35,334 nucleotides of DNA from Bacteroidota bacterium (GTDB lineage: Bacteria > Bacteroidota > Bacteroidia > Bacteroidales > Prolixibacteraceae). The notes below the pieces were generated by a model. That model made no database searches and was not told the DNA's origin. It saw nothing but the letters and a program-made list of their open reading frames with translations. The position numbers were made by a program, and so were the translations under genes. Location: contig JAJUGZ010000037.1 of the NCBI GenBank assembly GCA_029265715.1, forward strand, positions 1-35,334, given 5' to 3'. Below, piece by piece: positions 1 to 8,883 of the stretch. Each line of letters begins with the position of its first letter. The stretch's first letter is position 1.

Positions 1-165
1 AATCATAGCCCTTGAGAGTCATACTTGAAATGAATCTGGTAAATTCTCTTAAGATACTGATTCTCAGGGGTTTTACCAAACAAAAATCAAGTTATTTTGT
101 TGATTATCAATTATTTAACACAACTCTTAACGGAGTGTTGCCTGACGGAGCCCGACTCAATTGCA
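1..165. other. Foreign-looking junction at the left edge
   Basis: This AT-rich stretch holds no complete gene. On the minus strand it supplies the last roughly 17 codons of the adaptor gene next door, and those codons do not resemble the conserved C-terminus of that family. A mobile element or deletion junction near 165 would explain this. I could not identify an element end, and the window stops before it can be traced. Confidence 0.35.
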
Positions 166-1175
166 TTTGCCGTTGTCATTGATGGTTTCAGGTCCCGGTC
201 TTCTCCAAATATCTTGATCTTTACTTCAAAAACCTTGGCATCGCTGTTGGGCATCAACTGACCGATGTTGGCTACCGAAAACACTTGTCCGGAGAGACTT
301 TTATCCGGGAACGCATCAATCCCGATGCGCACTTTTTGTCCGACCCGAACTTTCGAGATATCGATTTCGTTGATGTAAGTTCTTGATATCAGGTTCGACA
401 TATCCGGAATTGTCGCGATAATCGGGTTCCAGGACGACACTTTCGAGCCGGTCTTGACAACGCCTCCGAACGGATATTTGTAGTAGGTCAGGATGCCTGC
501 TTTGGGAGATACAATTTCCAGCGAGTTGTACAGCTTTTCAAGTTCTACTGAGCGATCGTTCGCTTGTCTGTAATTGATGAACTTTCGCATAACCTTGTTT
601 TCTTCCTGCTGCCGTTTCAGCTCATAGGCTTTCAGCTCCTGATCGAGTTTGCGCCTGGCTTTGTCAAAATCCATCGCCGCTTTTTTCTGAACAGAAGGCG
701 ACTCATAAACGGACTCGTTCATGACCAACTTCTTTTCTTCCAAGTCGAGCCGGGCATTGACAATCACATCGCGCTGGTTACTCAGGTTCAGATTCGAATC
801 AATCTTGCTGTCTTCGTATTCACTCAGCAATTTGTCCATCTCATCCTGCGCTGATTTCAATTGTTCTTCAACAGCCTTGTGATCAAGAGTTGCTACGTAA
901 TCTCCGGAATCGACATGAGTCCCTTCGTCCACCAGATCGGTGATGGTGAGCTCATAAATCCGCAGGGTCCGATCCTTAAGTTTTTCGGGGATATAAATGT
1001 TTTCGGAGTTCTCTGATTCCAGCTGCCCCGACGAAAATATCAACGACTCGAAAGGGCCCCGTTGCACTCTGGCATAAATCTGGTTAAAATCAGTTTCCTT
1101 TTTTTGAAAAGAAAAAAACAAGATAATTAAGGCAATCGTTGCTATTGCCGCATAAAAGATCTGTTTTCGTTTCAT
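111..1175 (-). CDS. HlyD/MacA-type periplasmic adaptor protein, C-terminally truncated
   Basis: This is a membrane-fusion (adaptor) subunit of an efflux system, linking an inner-membrane transporter to an outer-membrane channel. Residues 8-25 form the N-terminal membrane anchor. A first lipoyl half lies at about 58-97, a long charged coiled-coil hairpin at about 100-215, a second lipoyl half at about 220-250 (motif SPKAGIL), and a beta-barrel at about 265-335 (RVGQKVRIGIDAFPDKSLSG). The family normally runs to about 400 residues, with a membrane-proximal domain after the KPSMTTAN segment. Here the protein ends about 17 residues past it in an unrelated tail (from residue ~338), so the gene is probably broken by an insertion or deletion near position 165. 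No transporter partner is visible, because the window starts here. The start codon is ATG at 1175. Confidence 0.8.
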   Translation of the reverse strand: MKRKQIFYAAIATIALIILFFSFQKKETDFNQIYARVQRGPFESLIFSSGQLESENSENIYIPEKLKDRTLRIYELTITDLVDEGTHVDSGDYVATLDHKAVEEQLKSAQDEMDKLLSEYEDSKIDSNLNLSNQRDVIVNARLDLEEKKLVMNESVYESPSVQKKAAMDFDKARRKLDQELKAYELKRQQEENKVMRKFINYRQANDRSVELEKLYNSLEIVSPKAGILTYYKYPFGGVVKTGSKVSSWNPIIATIPDMSNLISRTYINEIDISKVRVGQKVRIGIDAFPDKSLSGQVFSVANIGQLMPNSDAKVFEVKIKIFGEDRDLKPSMTTANAIESGSVRQHSVKSCVK

Positions 1176-1539
1176 TGTTTAGTTGTAAGGGTTATTGTCA
1201 GAAGACAGTTATTATTAGAGAACAATCTTTTTTGTCTGCAATCATTTGTTTTTAATGCGAATTCGATATAATAAGCAAACACAACACCGTCCACACGCCC
1301 TTTCCCCTAATCATTTACATCGAACTCACGTTATCTTTTAAGATAATGCCCACTTTATCAATATTTGTGCCAACATCCGAGAATAATTACATGTTCTGTT
1401 GCACTTTTTGCCTGAAAGGAAGACCTGTAAAAAATGATAATCTCACAAAAATGGTCGTCAGGATATAGCTTTCGCCTGAAAATAGCAAAGGCTGTAAAAC
1501 CATGTTCTACAGCCTTTGCAGTATCTTATGTTTATTTCT
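1176..1539. other. Gene-free interval between adaptor and galE
   Basis: This interval lies upstream of the adaptor gene and downstream of galE, both on the minus strand. It is AT-rich, and the short open frames here look like noise. It must contain the adaptor promoter and it holds the galE terminator hairpin at 1485-1519. I see nothing else with clear structure. Confidence 0.6.
1485..1519 (-). terminator. Terminator hairpin downstream of galE
   Basis: The arms gcaaaggctgta (1485-1496) and tacagcctttgc (1508-1519) are perfectly complementary over 12 bp with an 11-nt loop. On the minus strand the hairpin is followed by a short T-rich tract, so it would end galE transcription. The T-tract is weak. 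Confidence 0.65.
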
Positions 1540-2565
1540 TTATTCGATGCCTCGAACACGCTTTTCCCAGTTCCAGGCCGAAAGTAACGTTTCGTCAAGG
1601 CCTTTCTCTGCTTTCCAGCCAAGTTCCTCGTTGGCATAGGTCGTATCGGCCCATATTTTCTCGATGTCGCCGGCACGGCGGGCAACTATCTTGTAATTAA
1701 GCTTAACCCCGGTCGCTTTTTCAAACCCTTTCACGATTTCGAGAACCGAGTATCCGTTTCCGGTACCCAAATTAAATACCTCATATCCAGCTTTATTTTT
1801 GTTTTCAAGAAGCCGTTCAATGGCAATAACGTGGGCTTTAGCAAGGTCAACCACATTGATATAGTCACGGATAGCCGATCCGTCCGGCGTATCATAATCA
1901 TCGCCGAACACTTTCAGCTCGTCGCGCAAGCCCGCTGCTGTTTGTGTGATAAACGGGACCAGGTTCTGAGGAACGCCCAGCGGCAGTTCGCCAATTAATG
2001 CGCTGGGGTGGGCACCAATCGGGTTGAAATACCGTAAAGCGATTCCTTTTAATTGTGGGTAGGCTTTGATTGTGTCTTGCAAAATATCTTCATTGACCCG
2101 TTTGGTATTACCATACGGAGATTCGGCATCCTTGCGGGGGGTCTTTTCGGTGACCGGTAATTTGTCGGGCTGCCCGTACACAGTACACGACGAAGAGAAC
2201 ACAATATTCGAAACACCGTATTTCAATTGGCAATCCAGAATATTCATCAGCGAAACCAAATTGTTGCGATAATAGTGCAACGGGATTTGCACCGATTCAC
2301 CAACTGCTTTTGAGGCTGCAAAATGAATAATGGCTGAGATATCCTGGTGACGATTAAAAAAATCGTCGGTCTTTGCCGCATCGGCCAGATTAAATTTTTC
2401 AAAATCAGGCCTCTTCCCTGTAATCTTCTCAATGTTGTCAATAACATCGATGCTCGAATTTGACAGATCGTCGACAATGATAACATCGTATCCGGCATTT
2501 TGTAGTTCAACCACGGTATGTGATCCAATATAACCCGTTCCGCCGGTAACTAAGATTTGTTTCAT
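1540..2565 (-). CDS. galE: UDP-glucose 4-epimerase
   Basis: This enzyme interconverts UDP-glucose and UDP-galactose using bound NAD, supplying galactose for surface polysaccharides. It is an extended short-chain dehydrogenase of 341 residues, a normal length. The Rossmann motif GGTGYIGSH is at residues 8-16, the catalytic serine region SSSCTVYG at 124-131, and the catalytic pair Y151/K155 lies in SPYGNTKR. The sugar-binding region with LRYFNPIGAHPS follows. I chose ATG at 2565 because MKQILVTGGTGYIGSH is the standard start; an upstream in-frame alternative would add 17 unconserved residues. The gene is monocistronic and followed by a hairpin terminator at 1485-1519. Its upstream side faces the structured interval 2631-2827. 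Confidence 0.96.
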   Translation of the reverse strand: MKQILVTGGTGYIGSHTVVELQNAGYDVIIVDDLSNSSIDVIDNIEKITGKRPDFEKFNLADAAKTDDFFNRHQDISAIIHFAASKAVGESVQIPLHYYRNNLVSLMNILDCQLKYGVSNIVFSSSCTVYGQPDKLPVTEKTPRKDAESPYGNTKRVNEDILQDTIKAYPQLKGIALRYFNPIGAHPSALIGELPLGVPQNLVPFITQTAAGLRDELKVFGDDYDTPDGSAIRDYINVVDLAKAHVIAIERLLENKNKAGYEVFNLGTGNGYSVLEIVKGFEKATGVKLNYKIVARRAGDIEKIWADTTYANEELGWKAEKGLDETLLSAWNWEKRVRGIE

Positions 2566-2630
2566 TCTGTATAAATTTTCAAAGTTGTTTCTTGCAATTT
2601 TCGTATCAACTTCCACTTTCTAAACTAGTT

Positions 2631-2827
2631 TCTCAACGAGATGGAATAGCCATTTGTACATTTTCGGTTTGTATGAACGATGGCTCTTATGGCTATTTCA
2701 TGCGTTTATTTAGTTTTTTATGTCGCATGGAATTCATTCCATGGATTTCACTTCGTTCCATTCGCATGATTGGTGAACAAATTCCGTTTGGTGTTTTTTT
2801 TCAGATCATGCTCATTTCATGTTGAGA
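2631..2827. repeat. Palindrome-rich structured intergenic element
   Basis: Nested inverted repeats fill this tract. An outer pair tctcaac (2631-2637) and gttgaga (2821-2827) brackets it. The segments atggaatagccat (2641-2653) and atggctatttcat (2689-2701) are complementary at 12 of 13 positions. tcatgcg (2698-2704) pairs with cgcatga (2763-2769). A perfect hairpin catggaat-tc-attccatg lies at 2726-2743. This fits a repeat element or a structured RNA or regulatory region. The identity is unknown. Confidence 0.45.
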
Positions 2828-2942
2828 GATGCTTGGGTTGAGCTGCCAAAAATACAAATAAATTTCTGCCCGTGATAATTGGTTCTCAAGCAATCGCATC
2901 CAGCCGGGCCGAAAAAGTGTCACAACTGTTGAAAACTTTGCA

Positions 2943-2973
2943 TTGGGCACTGCTTAATTTTTCCTTAACTTCG
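2943..2973 (+). promoter_or_regulatory. Likely Bacteroidota-type promoter for the HU-SPOR gene
   Basis: TTG at 2943-2945 and TAACTTCG at 2966-2973 are 20 bp apart, close to the Bacteroidota -33 TTG and -7 TAnnTTTG pattern with one mismatch. They lie just upstream of the GTG start at 2995, implying a very short leader. Confidence 0.45.
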
Positions 2974-2994
2974 TGAAAATAATTTTTAAAAACT

Positions 2995-4017
2995 GTGGAA
3001 ATTAATCGTTACATCAAGGACCTTTTGTTATTGCATGATTGTGTGATCATCCCCCAATTTGGCGGATTTGTTGCCAACTATAAACCGGCAGTAGTCGAGA
3101 ACAACCGTTTTTCCCCACCATCAAAAGAAATTGCATTTAACAACAAGCTGGTGTCAAACGATGGGCTGCTCATAAACCACATCTCTGAAACAGAGGGGTT
3201 GGGTTACTTTGAAGCCAAGCAAAAGCTGGACAATTTTCTGGAAGAAAGTATGCTCCGTTTAGAGCAGGGCGGAAAAGTTATCTTCGAAGGCGTTGGTTCT
3301 TTGTCGTACGATCAACGTGAAAACCTGCAATTTGAACCTCAGATCAGGCAAAATCTCCTGGCCGATTCATATGGGCTCATGGGTTTTACTTTCGAAAAAC
3401 TCTATCAACGTCAAATACCCCAGCCGGCCATTCGGATTGAAGACCGTGAGGCTGTCCAGGTAATTTTCAAAAAAAGAAACCTGAAAAAAGCCTTGGTCGG
3501 GGTGCCATTGGTTTTGGCGCTGGCTCTTATCCCGCTAAAAAACAACAAAGAATTTCTGTCCCGATCAGATATGAATTTCCTCTCACAGTTCTCAAAAACA
3601 GTTGTTGCTGAAACAAGCCGGGCCCCGGAAGTAAAAGCGACAGCCCCAACAACGAATGAGGAAACCCCAACGGTGAACGAAGAAAAACCGAAAGCGGTCG
3701 CTCCCATAGCAGAAAAACCTGTCCGGAAGGAAATTGTCGGCAAAAGAAATTTGTCAGAAAAAGCAGTTAGCCCGGCAGCCAAAGAGGTTAATTACAAGTA
3801 TTACCTGATTGGAGGAAGTTTCAAAAGCGAGGAAAATGCCAATAAATTTATGGCTATCCTTCGGGAAAAAGGATTCTCGCCACGTAACCTGGGCATTTAC
3901 AACGGCCTTTACCGAATCGCACAGAAAGGGTATGATTCATTTGAACAAGCCCAGGCCGACTTAAATGCAATCAAGCTTGAGAATCCGGGATCGGGTGTCT
4001 GGATCCACATTAACTAA
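2995..4017 (+). CDS. HU (CCDC81-type)-SPOR domain protein
   Basis: The first ~140 residues match the tandem prokaryotic CCDC81-like HU domains found in Bacteroidota (start MEINRYIKDLLLLHDCVIIP, then FGGFVANYKPA). One hydrophobic segment at about 165-181 (KKALVGVPLVLALALIPLK) would cross the inner membrane. A Thr/Pro/Glu/Ala-rich linker follows to about 260. The last ~75 residues are a SPOR domain (YYLIGGSFKSEENANKF ... YRIAQKGYDSFEQAQ), which binds denuded peptidoglycan glycan at division sites. The arrangement puts the HU part in the cytoplasm and SPOR in the periplasm, so it may connect DNA or a cytoplasmic partner to the septal wall; this function is inferred. The start is GTG at 2995, where the conserved N-terminus begins. 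It is a single gene with its own terminator. Confidence 0.88.
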   Translation: MEINRYIKDLLLLHDCVIIPQFGGFVANYKPAVVENNRFSPPSKEIAFNNKLVSNDGLLINHISETEGLGYFEAKQKLDNFLEESMLRLEQGGKVIFEGVGSLSYDQRENLQFEPQIRQNLLADSYGLMGFTFEKLYQRQIPQPAIRIEDREAVQVIFKKRNLKKALVGVPLVLALALIPLKNNKEFLSRSDMNFLSQFSKTVVAETSRAPEVKATAPTTNEETPTVNEEKPKAVAPIAEKPVRKEIVGKRNLSEKAVSPAAKEVNYKYYLIGGSFKSEENANKFMAILREKGFSPRNLGIYNGLYRIAQKGYDSFEQAQADLNAIKLENPGSGVWIHIN

Positions 4018-4040
4018 CGATTTCTCTTCCGATATTTATA

Positions 4041-4076
4041 ACCCCTTCCGATGAAACCCGGAGGGGGTCTTTTTTT
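4041..4076 (+). terminator. Rho-independent terminator of the HU-SPOR gene
   Basis: accccttccg (4041-4050) pairs with cggagggggt (4059-4068) with one G-U pair and an 8-nt loop, followed by a run of T at 4070-4076. Confidence 0.85.
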
Positions 4077-4184
4077 CCCGTCATGCAACAAAAATCACCG
4101 TGTGTTAACTTCTAAATCCACACGCCATTCAGATAACATCGTTCTAATTTTAGCCATGTTATTAAAACATCAGGCAGTGATCTG

Positions 4185-4192
4185 TAACTTTG
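4185..4192 (+). promoter_or_regulatory. Likely -7 element for the ArsN2-like gene
   Basis: TAACTTTG matches the Bacteroidota TAnnTTTG -7 consensus exactly and lies 70 bp upstream of the ATG at 4262. No clear TTG -33 element is visible at the usual distance. Confidence 0.4.
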
Positions 4193-4261
4193 CAATTCGA
4201 CTATACAATTTTGTTCTAACGGGAACTTGTTGAGTATGCCACATAAAACACAATTGATCTC

Positions 4262-4690
4262 ATGACAATAAAAGAATTAAAAGCAGAAGAATTTGACCGG
4301 GCCATTGGGCTCTTGCAAGAAGCAAACTTACAGTACTCCGATTTGGATCAACCGCATATCAGGCTGTTCGGTTTTGAAGAAGAAGGACAATTGGTGGGAA
4401 TTGGAGGTCTCGAGATTTTTGGAGATCTGGCTTTGCTGCGCTCGGTGGCTGTAAAAAAAGATTGTAGAGGCCGCGGGTTAGGAGCCAAGATTGTAGGCCA
4501 GCTTGAACGTTTATCAAAAGAATCGGGAATAACCGCACTTTTCCTGCTAACAAACACGGCCAAAGACTTTTTCCTGACAAGAGGTTATCAGCAATTCGAC
4601 CGGGATGATTTTCCGGAGACATTGAAACAAACAGCGCAGTTTTCGGGATTGTGCCCGGTCAGCGCGGTATGTATGAAGAAGGCTCTGTAA
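4262..4690 (+). CDS. arsN2: GNAT N-acetyltransferase, ArsN2-like
   Basis: This is a 142-residue single-domain acetyltransferase of the GNAT fold, which moves acetyl from acetyl-CoA to an amine. The acetyl-CoA loop is RGRGLGAKI at about residues 66-74, after LLRSVAVKKDC. The C-terminal half (LFLLTNTAKDFF, RGYQQFDRDDFPETLKQTAQFSGLCPVSA) has the layout I know from ArsN2 proteins, which accompany arsenic resistance genes. Known ArsN relatives acetylate amine-containing toxins such as arsinothricin or phosphinothricin, but the true substrate of this copy is unknown. No other arsenic gene is present nearby, so an arsenic role is not supported by context. It is monocistronic, with an ATG start. Confidence 0.8.
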   Translation: MTIKELKAEEFDRAIGLLQEANLQYSDLDQPHIRLFGFEEEGQLVGIGGLEIFGDLALLRSVAVKKDCRGRGLGAKIVGQLERLSKESGITALFLLTNTAKDFFLTRGYQQFDRDDFPETLKQTAQFSGLCPVSAVCMKKAL

Positions 4691-4821
4691 AACTTCCAAT
4701 CGAATAACATTCTATTAACCAGTCATGTCACATAATTCTTAATAAACTATAAATTCAAAAAATTGAATTAGCATGAGTTCGGGGAATGTACTATCTTCGC
4801 AACCATTAAATTGCCCGATAT

Positions 4822-7800
4822 ATGAAAAATTTTAAACTGCTGAATATTGTGACTGGTTGGGTCGTTTTCGCGATTGCAGCTATTACGTATTTACTGACCA
4901 TTGAGCCAACCGCCAGTTTCTGGGACTGCGGCGAGTTTATCACAACTTCGTATAAACTGGAAGTTGGTCACCCTCCGGGCGCTCCGTTTTTCATGATCAT
5001 CGGACGAATGTTTACCTTGTTGGCCGGGAGCCCGGCCGGAGCCGCAAAAATGATCAACACCTGGTCGGCATTGGCCAGCGCCCTAACCATTTTGTTCCTT
5101 TTCTGGACAATTACGCATCTTGCCCAAAAACTGGTAAAAGCAGAAAACAGAGAATATTCTCTCGGCCAAACCATCGCTATCCTGGGAAGTGGTGCTGTTG
5201 GAGCTTTGGCATATACATTTTCAGATACATTTTGGTTCTCGGCAGTCGAAGCTGAAGTTTATGCTTCGTCATCCTTGTTTACGGCCCTTGTTTTCTGGGC
5301 AATCCTGAAATGGGAAAATGTTGCCGACGAGCCCCGGGCTAACCGCTGGATTATTTTGATTGCCTACCTGATGGGACTTTCGATTGGAGTACACCTGCTG
5401 AACCTGTTGGCTATTCCGGCGATTGTTTTTGTTTATTATTTTAAGAAATACACCGTAACCCGAAAAGGTGTTTTATATTGCCTGCTGATCTCGTTCCTCC
5501 TGCTTGGCATTATCATGTACGGAATTATTCCTGGCGTTGTAACTATTGCCAGCTGGTTCGATCTTCTTTTTGTAAATTCGTTCGGGCTTCCGTATAATTC
5601 CGGAGTTGTAATTTACGCTGTTTTACTGATGGCAGCCATTTTGCTGGGCATCCGCTATACCATCCGCAAACGAATGATTTTATGGAATACGGTATTGGTT
5701 GGGTTGACCGTGATCCTGATTGGTTATTCATCGTTTGCCATGATTGTTATCCGTTCTTCAGCCAATACGCCGATGGACCAGAACAGTCCGGATAACGTAT
5801 TCTCGTTACTTTCGTACCTGAACCGCGAACAGTATGGCGACCGCCCACTGATTTACGGGCAGAATTACAATACTCCGCTCGACCGCCAGCAGCCTTACGT
5901 TGATGAGAAACCTTACTACATAAAGAAAAATGGCAAATATGTAGTTGCCGATATGCGCCAGGTACCAAACTACGATTCGCAATATTGCTCGCTGTTCCCG
6001 CGCATGTACAGTCGCGAACAGGAACACATCAACGCCTATAAACAATGGGGCGATGTAACCGGACGCAAAGTAACTATTACCAATTCGGAGGGTCAACCCG
6101 AGCAGGTCGTGATGCCAACCTTTGGAGAAAACCTGTTGTTCTTTCTGCGGTATCAGGTTGGTCATATGTACTTCCGCTATTTCATGTGGAACTTCGCTGG
6201 CCGCCAGAACGATATTCAGGGACACGGCGAAATTTCAAACGGCAACTGGATCAGCGGGATCAACTTTATTGACTCCTTGAGATTGGGAGACCAGTCGAAA
6301 CTTCCGGATTCGATGAAAAACAACAAAGGCCGGAACGTTTATTATTTTCTGCCACTCATCCTTGGAATTATCGGCCTGGTATACATGTACAATAAAGGCG
6401 AAGAAGGCAAACGCGACTTGTGGGTTGTGTTCCTGCTGTTCTTTATGACCGGTTTGGCCATCGTGGTTTATCTGAACCAATACCCGTTCCAGCCGCGCGA
6501 ACGCGATTATGCCTATGCCGGATCATTTTATGCATTTGCCATCTGGATCGGGTTGGGAGTTCTGGCGTTGTTCGAATCACTGAAGAAACATGTATCAGAA
6601 ACTGTAACAGCTGCAGGTGTTACAGCTGTTACGCTGGTGTTGGTCCCCGGCATTATGGCTGCTGAAAACTGGGACGACCACGATCGTTCAGACCGATACA
6701 CTTGCCGCGATTTTGGCGCCAATTATCTGAATACCTGCGCACCCAATGCCGTTATTTTCACCAATGGCGATAACGACACCTTCCCGTTGTGGTACAACCA
6801 GGAAGTGGAAGGGGTCCGGACTGATGTCCGCGTTTGTAACCTGAGCTACCTGCAAACCGACTGGTACATCGACCAGATGAAACGGAAAGCCTACGATTCG
6901 GATCCGCTGCCGATCAGTTTCACGCCCGATCAATATGTGCAGGGATCGCGCGATGTGGTTTACCTGATGAACGACCCGCGCGTGAAAGGCGCCGTCGATC
7001 TGAGGAAAGCGCTCGATTTTGTGAAAGACAACAATCCGGCAACCAAATTGCAGCAAGCCGACAATGCCGCCTACATCCCAACCCGCAACCTGTTTTTGCC
7101 GGTCGATAAACAGGCGGTTATCCGGAACAAAGTGGTTGCCCCGGAAGATTACGATAAAATCGTTGATACCATTCAGATCAATCTGGGCAATAAAAACTAC
7201 CTGACAAAAGATGAGCTGATGGTTCTGGACATGATTGCCAGTTCGAACTGGGAACGCCCCATTTACTTTGCCATCACCATTGGCCGGGATAAATTCCTGA
7301 ACCTTCAGGATTATTTCCGTCTCGAAGGGTTTGCTTACCGCTTTGTGCCGGTTAAGAGCGAAAGCGATGGCTTAAATATTGGCGGAGTTGATACGAAAAA
7401 TATGTATACCAACCTGATGGACAAATTCAAGTGGGGCAATATGAATAAACCATCGGTTTACATTGACGAAAACAACAGCCGGATGATGATGAACATCCGG
7501 AATAACTTCAACCGCCTGGCCGAAAGCCTGATTGCTGAAGGAAAGAAAGACTCGGCTGTAAAAGTGCTCGACCGCTGTAATGAGTTAATTCCGGATAAAG
7601 TTGTACCGTTCAGTTACTTTGCAATTATGATGGGCGAGAGTTATATGAAAGCGGGTCATCCGGAAAAGGGCAAGGAAATGTACGATACCATCATGAAAAA
7701 TTATAAACAGGAAATCGAATATTACCTGAAACTCGATGCCCCAATGCGTCATTCGGTTGACGACGAAATTCAGCGGATCCTGTACTTTATGCGTGAAATG

Positions 7801-7896
7801 GCTTCGGCTTGCACCCGCAACAATCAGGAAGCATACGGGAAAGAAATTTCATCGGCTTTTGATAATTATCTGGAACAATACAGTTCATTGAAATAA
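4822..7896 (+). CDS. DUF2723 (TMEM260-like) multispanning membrane protein, putative O-mannosyltransferase relative
   Basis: The 1024-residue protein begins with the DUF2723 hallmark: TM1 at about 10-28, then the acidic loop EPTASFWDCGEF (28-39) and GHPPGAPFF (50-58). These loops resemble the catalytic loop of GT-C glycosyltransferases, where an acidic residue activates a lipid-linked sugar donor. About ten membrane helices lie in the first 310 residues and more at about 505-620. The motif YPFQPRERDYAYAGSFYAF follows at about 555. The C-terminal ~400 residues are soluble and end in helical TPR-like repeats (about 895-1010). Human TMEM260, in the same family, is an O-mannosyltransferase; a role in protein O-glycosylation here is an inference. 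The deacetylase gene starts 4 bp downstream, so the two are very likely co-transcribed. Confidence 0.88.
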   Translation: MKNFKLLNIVTGWVVFAIAAITYLLTIEPTASFWDCGEFITTSYKLEVGHPPGAPFFMIIGRMFTLLAGSPAGAAKMINTWSALASALTILFLFWTITHLAQKLVKAENREYSLGQTIAILGSGAVGALAYTFSDTFWFSAVEAEVYASSSLFTALVFWAILKWENVADEPRANRWIILIAYLMGLSIGVHLLNLLAIPAIVFVYYFKKYTVTRKGVLYCLLISFLLLGIIMYGIIPGVVTIASWFDLLFVNSFGLPYNSGVVIYAVLLMAAILLGIRYTIRKRMILWNTVLVGLTVILIGYSSFAMIVIRSSANTPMDQNSPDNVFSLLSYLNREQYGDRPLIYGQNYNTPLDRQQPYVDEKPYYIKKNGKYVVADMRQVPNYDSQYCSLFPRMYSREQEHINAYKQWGDVTGRKVTITNSEGQPEQVVMPTFGENLLFFLRYQVGHMYFRYFMWNFAGRQNDIQGHGEISNGNWISGINFIDSLRLGDQSKLPDSMKNNKGRNVYYFLPLILGIIGLVYMYNKGEEGKRDLWVVFLLFFMTGLAIVVYLNQYPFQPRERDYAYAGSFYAFAIWIGLGVLALFESLKKHVSETVTAAGVTAVTLVLVPGIMAAENWDDHDRSDRYTCRDFGANYLNTCAPNAVIFTNGDNDTFPLWYNQEVEGVRTDVRVCNLSYLQTDWYIDQMKRKAYDSDPLPISFTPDQYVQGSRDVVYLMNDPRVKGAVDLRKALDFVKDNNPATKLQQADNAAYIPTRNLFLPVDKQAVIRNKVVAPEDYDKIVDTIQINLGNKNYLTKDELMVLDMIASSNWERPIYFAITIGRDKFLNLQDYFRLEGFAYRFVPVKSESDGLNIGGVDTKNMYTNLMDKFKWGNMNKPSVYIDENNSRMMMNIRNNFNRLAESLIAEGKKDSAVKVLDRCNELIPDKVVPFSYFAIMMGESYMKAGHPEKGKEMYDTIMKNYKQEIEYYLKLDAPMRHSVDDEIQRILYFMREMASACTRNNQEAYGKEISSAFDNYLEQYSSLK

Positions 7897-7900
7897 GATC

Positions 7901-8557
7901 ATGCCCCACTTTGATCCCCGGGTCCAACTGCCCGGCATTGTTACCTGGTTATTCCCTTCGGCCATCTGGCGGTTTCCGGAAGCGGGCAAAAAAGTGTTTC
8001 TCTCGTTCGATGACGGCCCCATACCGGAAGTTACCCCCTGGGTGCTCGCCTTGTTAAAAAAGGAAAACATCCCGGCGACCTTTTTTTGTGTTGCCGACAA
8101 TGTCAGGAAGCATCCGGAGGTTTTTGCAATGATCAGGGACAACGGACAAACGGTAGGCAACCACACGTTTAACCATTTACAGGGGTTAAAAACACCGACA
8201 AACGAGTTTGTCCGCAATGTTGAAAAAGCTGATGCGCTGGTGCAGTCCGATCTTTTCAGGCCTCCTCACGGGTTTCTGAAACGAAAACAGTACCAGGTTT
8301 TGCGCAAGCAATATCAGCTGATCATGTGGGATGTTGTGAGCTGTGATTACGACATCCGATTATCGCCCGAACGGGTTTTTGATAATGTGAAACGGTTTGT
8401 GCGCAATGGGTCGATCATTGTATTTCACGACTCGTTGAAAGCCGAAAAAAACTTGCGGGTTGCCTTGCCTAAAACGATCGAATGGCTCAAACAACAAGGT
8501 TATAGCTTCGGGAGTATTCCCAACCAGCTAAATGTGAGAAAGAACCAGTTTCGATAA
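7901..8557 (+). CDS. Polysaccharide deacetylase (NodB homology, CE4)
   Basis: This 218-residue metal-dependent deacetylase removes N- or O-acetyl groups from a polysaccharide such as peptidoglycan or a surface glycan. The CE4 motifs are all present in order: SFDDGP near 38-43 (catalytic base and metal Asp), HTFNH near 88-92 (metal His pair), RPPHGF near 124-129, MWDV near 145, and VFHDS near 174-178 (catalytic His). There is no signal peptide, but the N-terminus IVTWLFPSAIWRF is hydrophobic. The start codon is 4 bp after the DUF2723 stop, indicating one transcription unit and suggesting a shared glycan substrate (inference). Confidence 0.93.
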   Translation: MPHFDPRVQLPGIVTWLFPSAIWRFPEAGKKVFLSFDDGPIPEVTPWVLALLKKENIPATFFCVADNVRKHPEVFAMIRDNGQTVGNHTFNHLQGLKTPTNEFVRNVEKADALVQSDLFRPPHGFLKRKQYQVLRKQYQLIMWDVVSCDYDIRLSPERVFDNVKRFVRNGSIIVFHDSLKAEKNLRVALPKTIEWLKQQGYSFGSIPNQLNVRKNQFR

Positions 8558-8883
8558 AGGCAGCTTGGGTTAAACAGGGCTAGGAGTAACACCGGTAATA
8601 TGGGATTATGGAATGTTTGAATAGTTTCCGTATTTATACACTGATCCATTTGCCCATCATTCCAATGAAAGAACCGTAAGAGCCAGAGCTCATACCAACC
8701 GAAAATGGACAAATGGCTATTGCATGTCGGTGCTAATCTGATTGAAAAGCAGACGCTGTTACGAAAATTTTACGAACCTGCTTTGAGAATTTGTACGAAT
8801 AAAATAGGAAGAAGCTGTTTTTAAAATAATTGATAAAATCAAGTCCGGAATTAACTTCCGGAGTTAAAATAATTCAGGAGAAA
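8558..8883. other. Gene-free interval upstream of purD
   Basis: No supportable gene lies here. An imperfect inverted repeat is visible: ccatttgccca (8646-8656) against tggacaaatgg (8706-8716), 10 of 11 paired. The stretch must hold the purD promoter; I see no exact -7 match. An AGGAG ribosome-binding site at 8876-8880 lies just before the purD ATG. Confidence 0.5.

Larger units (their letters stand above)
2566..2994. other. Gene-free divergent intergenic region
   Basis: This region separates galE (minus) from the HU-SPOR gene (plus). It holds a palindrome-rich tract at 2631-2827, described separately, and a likely promoter for the HU-SPOR gene at 2943-2973. The 77-codon open frame at 2592-2825 resembles no protein I know and coincides with the palindromes, so I do not call it. 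Confidence 0.6.

Noticed and set aside
2592-2825. 77-codon open frame in the structured intergenic tract
   Set aside because: Its sequence is dictated by the palindromes, and it has no plausible start context or family.
8500-8712. 70-codon minus-strand open frame at the end of the deacetylase gene
   Set aside because: It overlaps a well-supported gene end and is unlike any protein I know.
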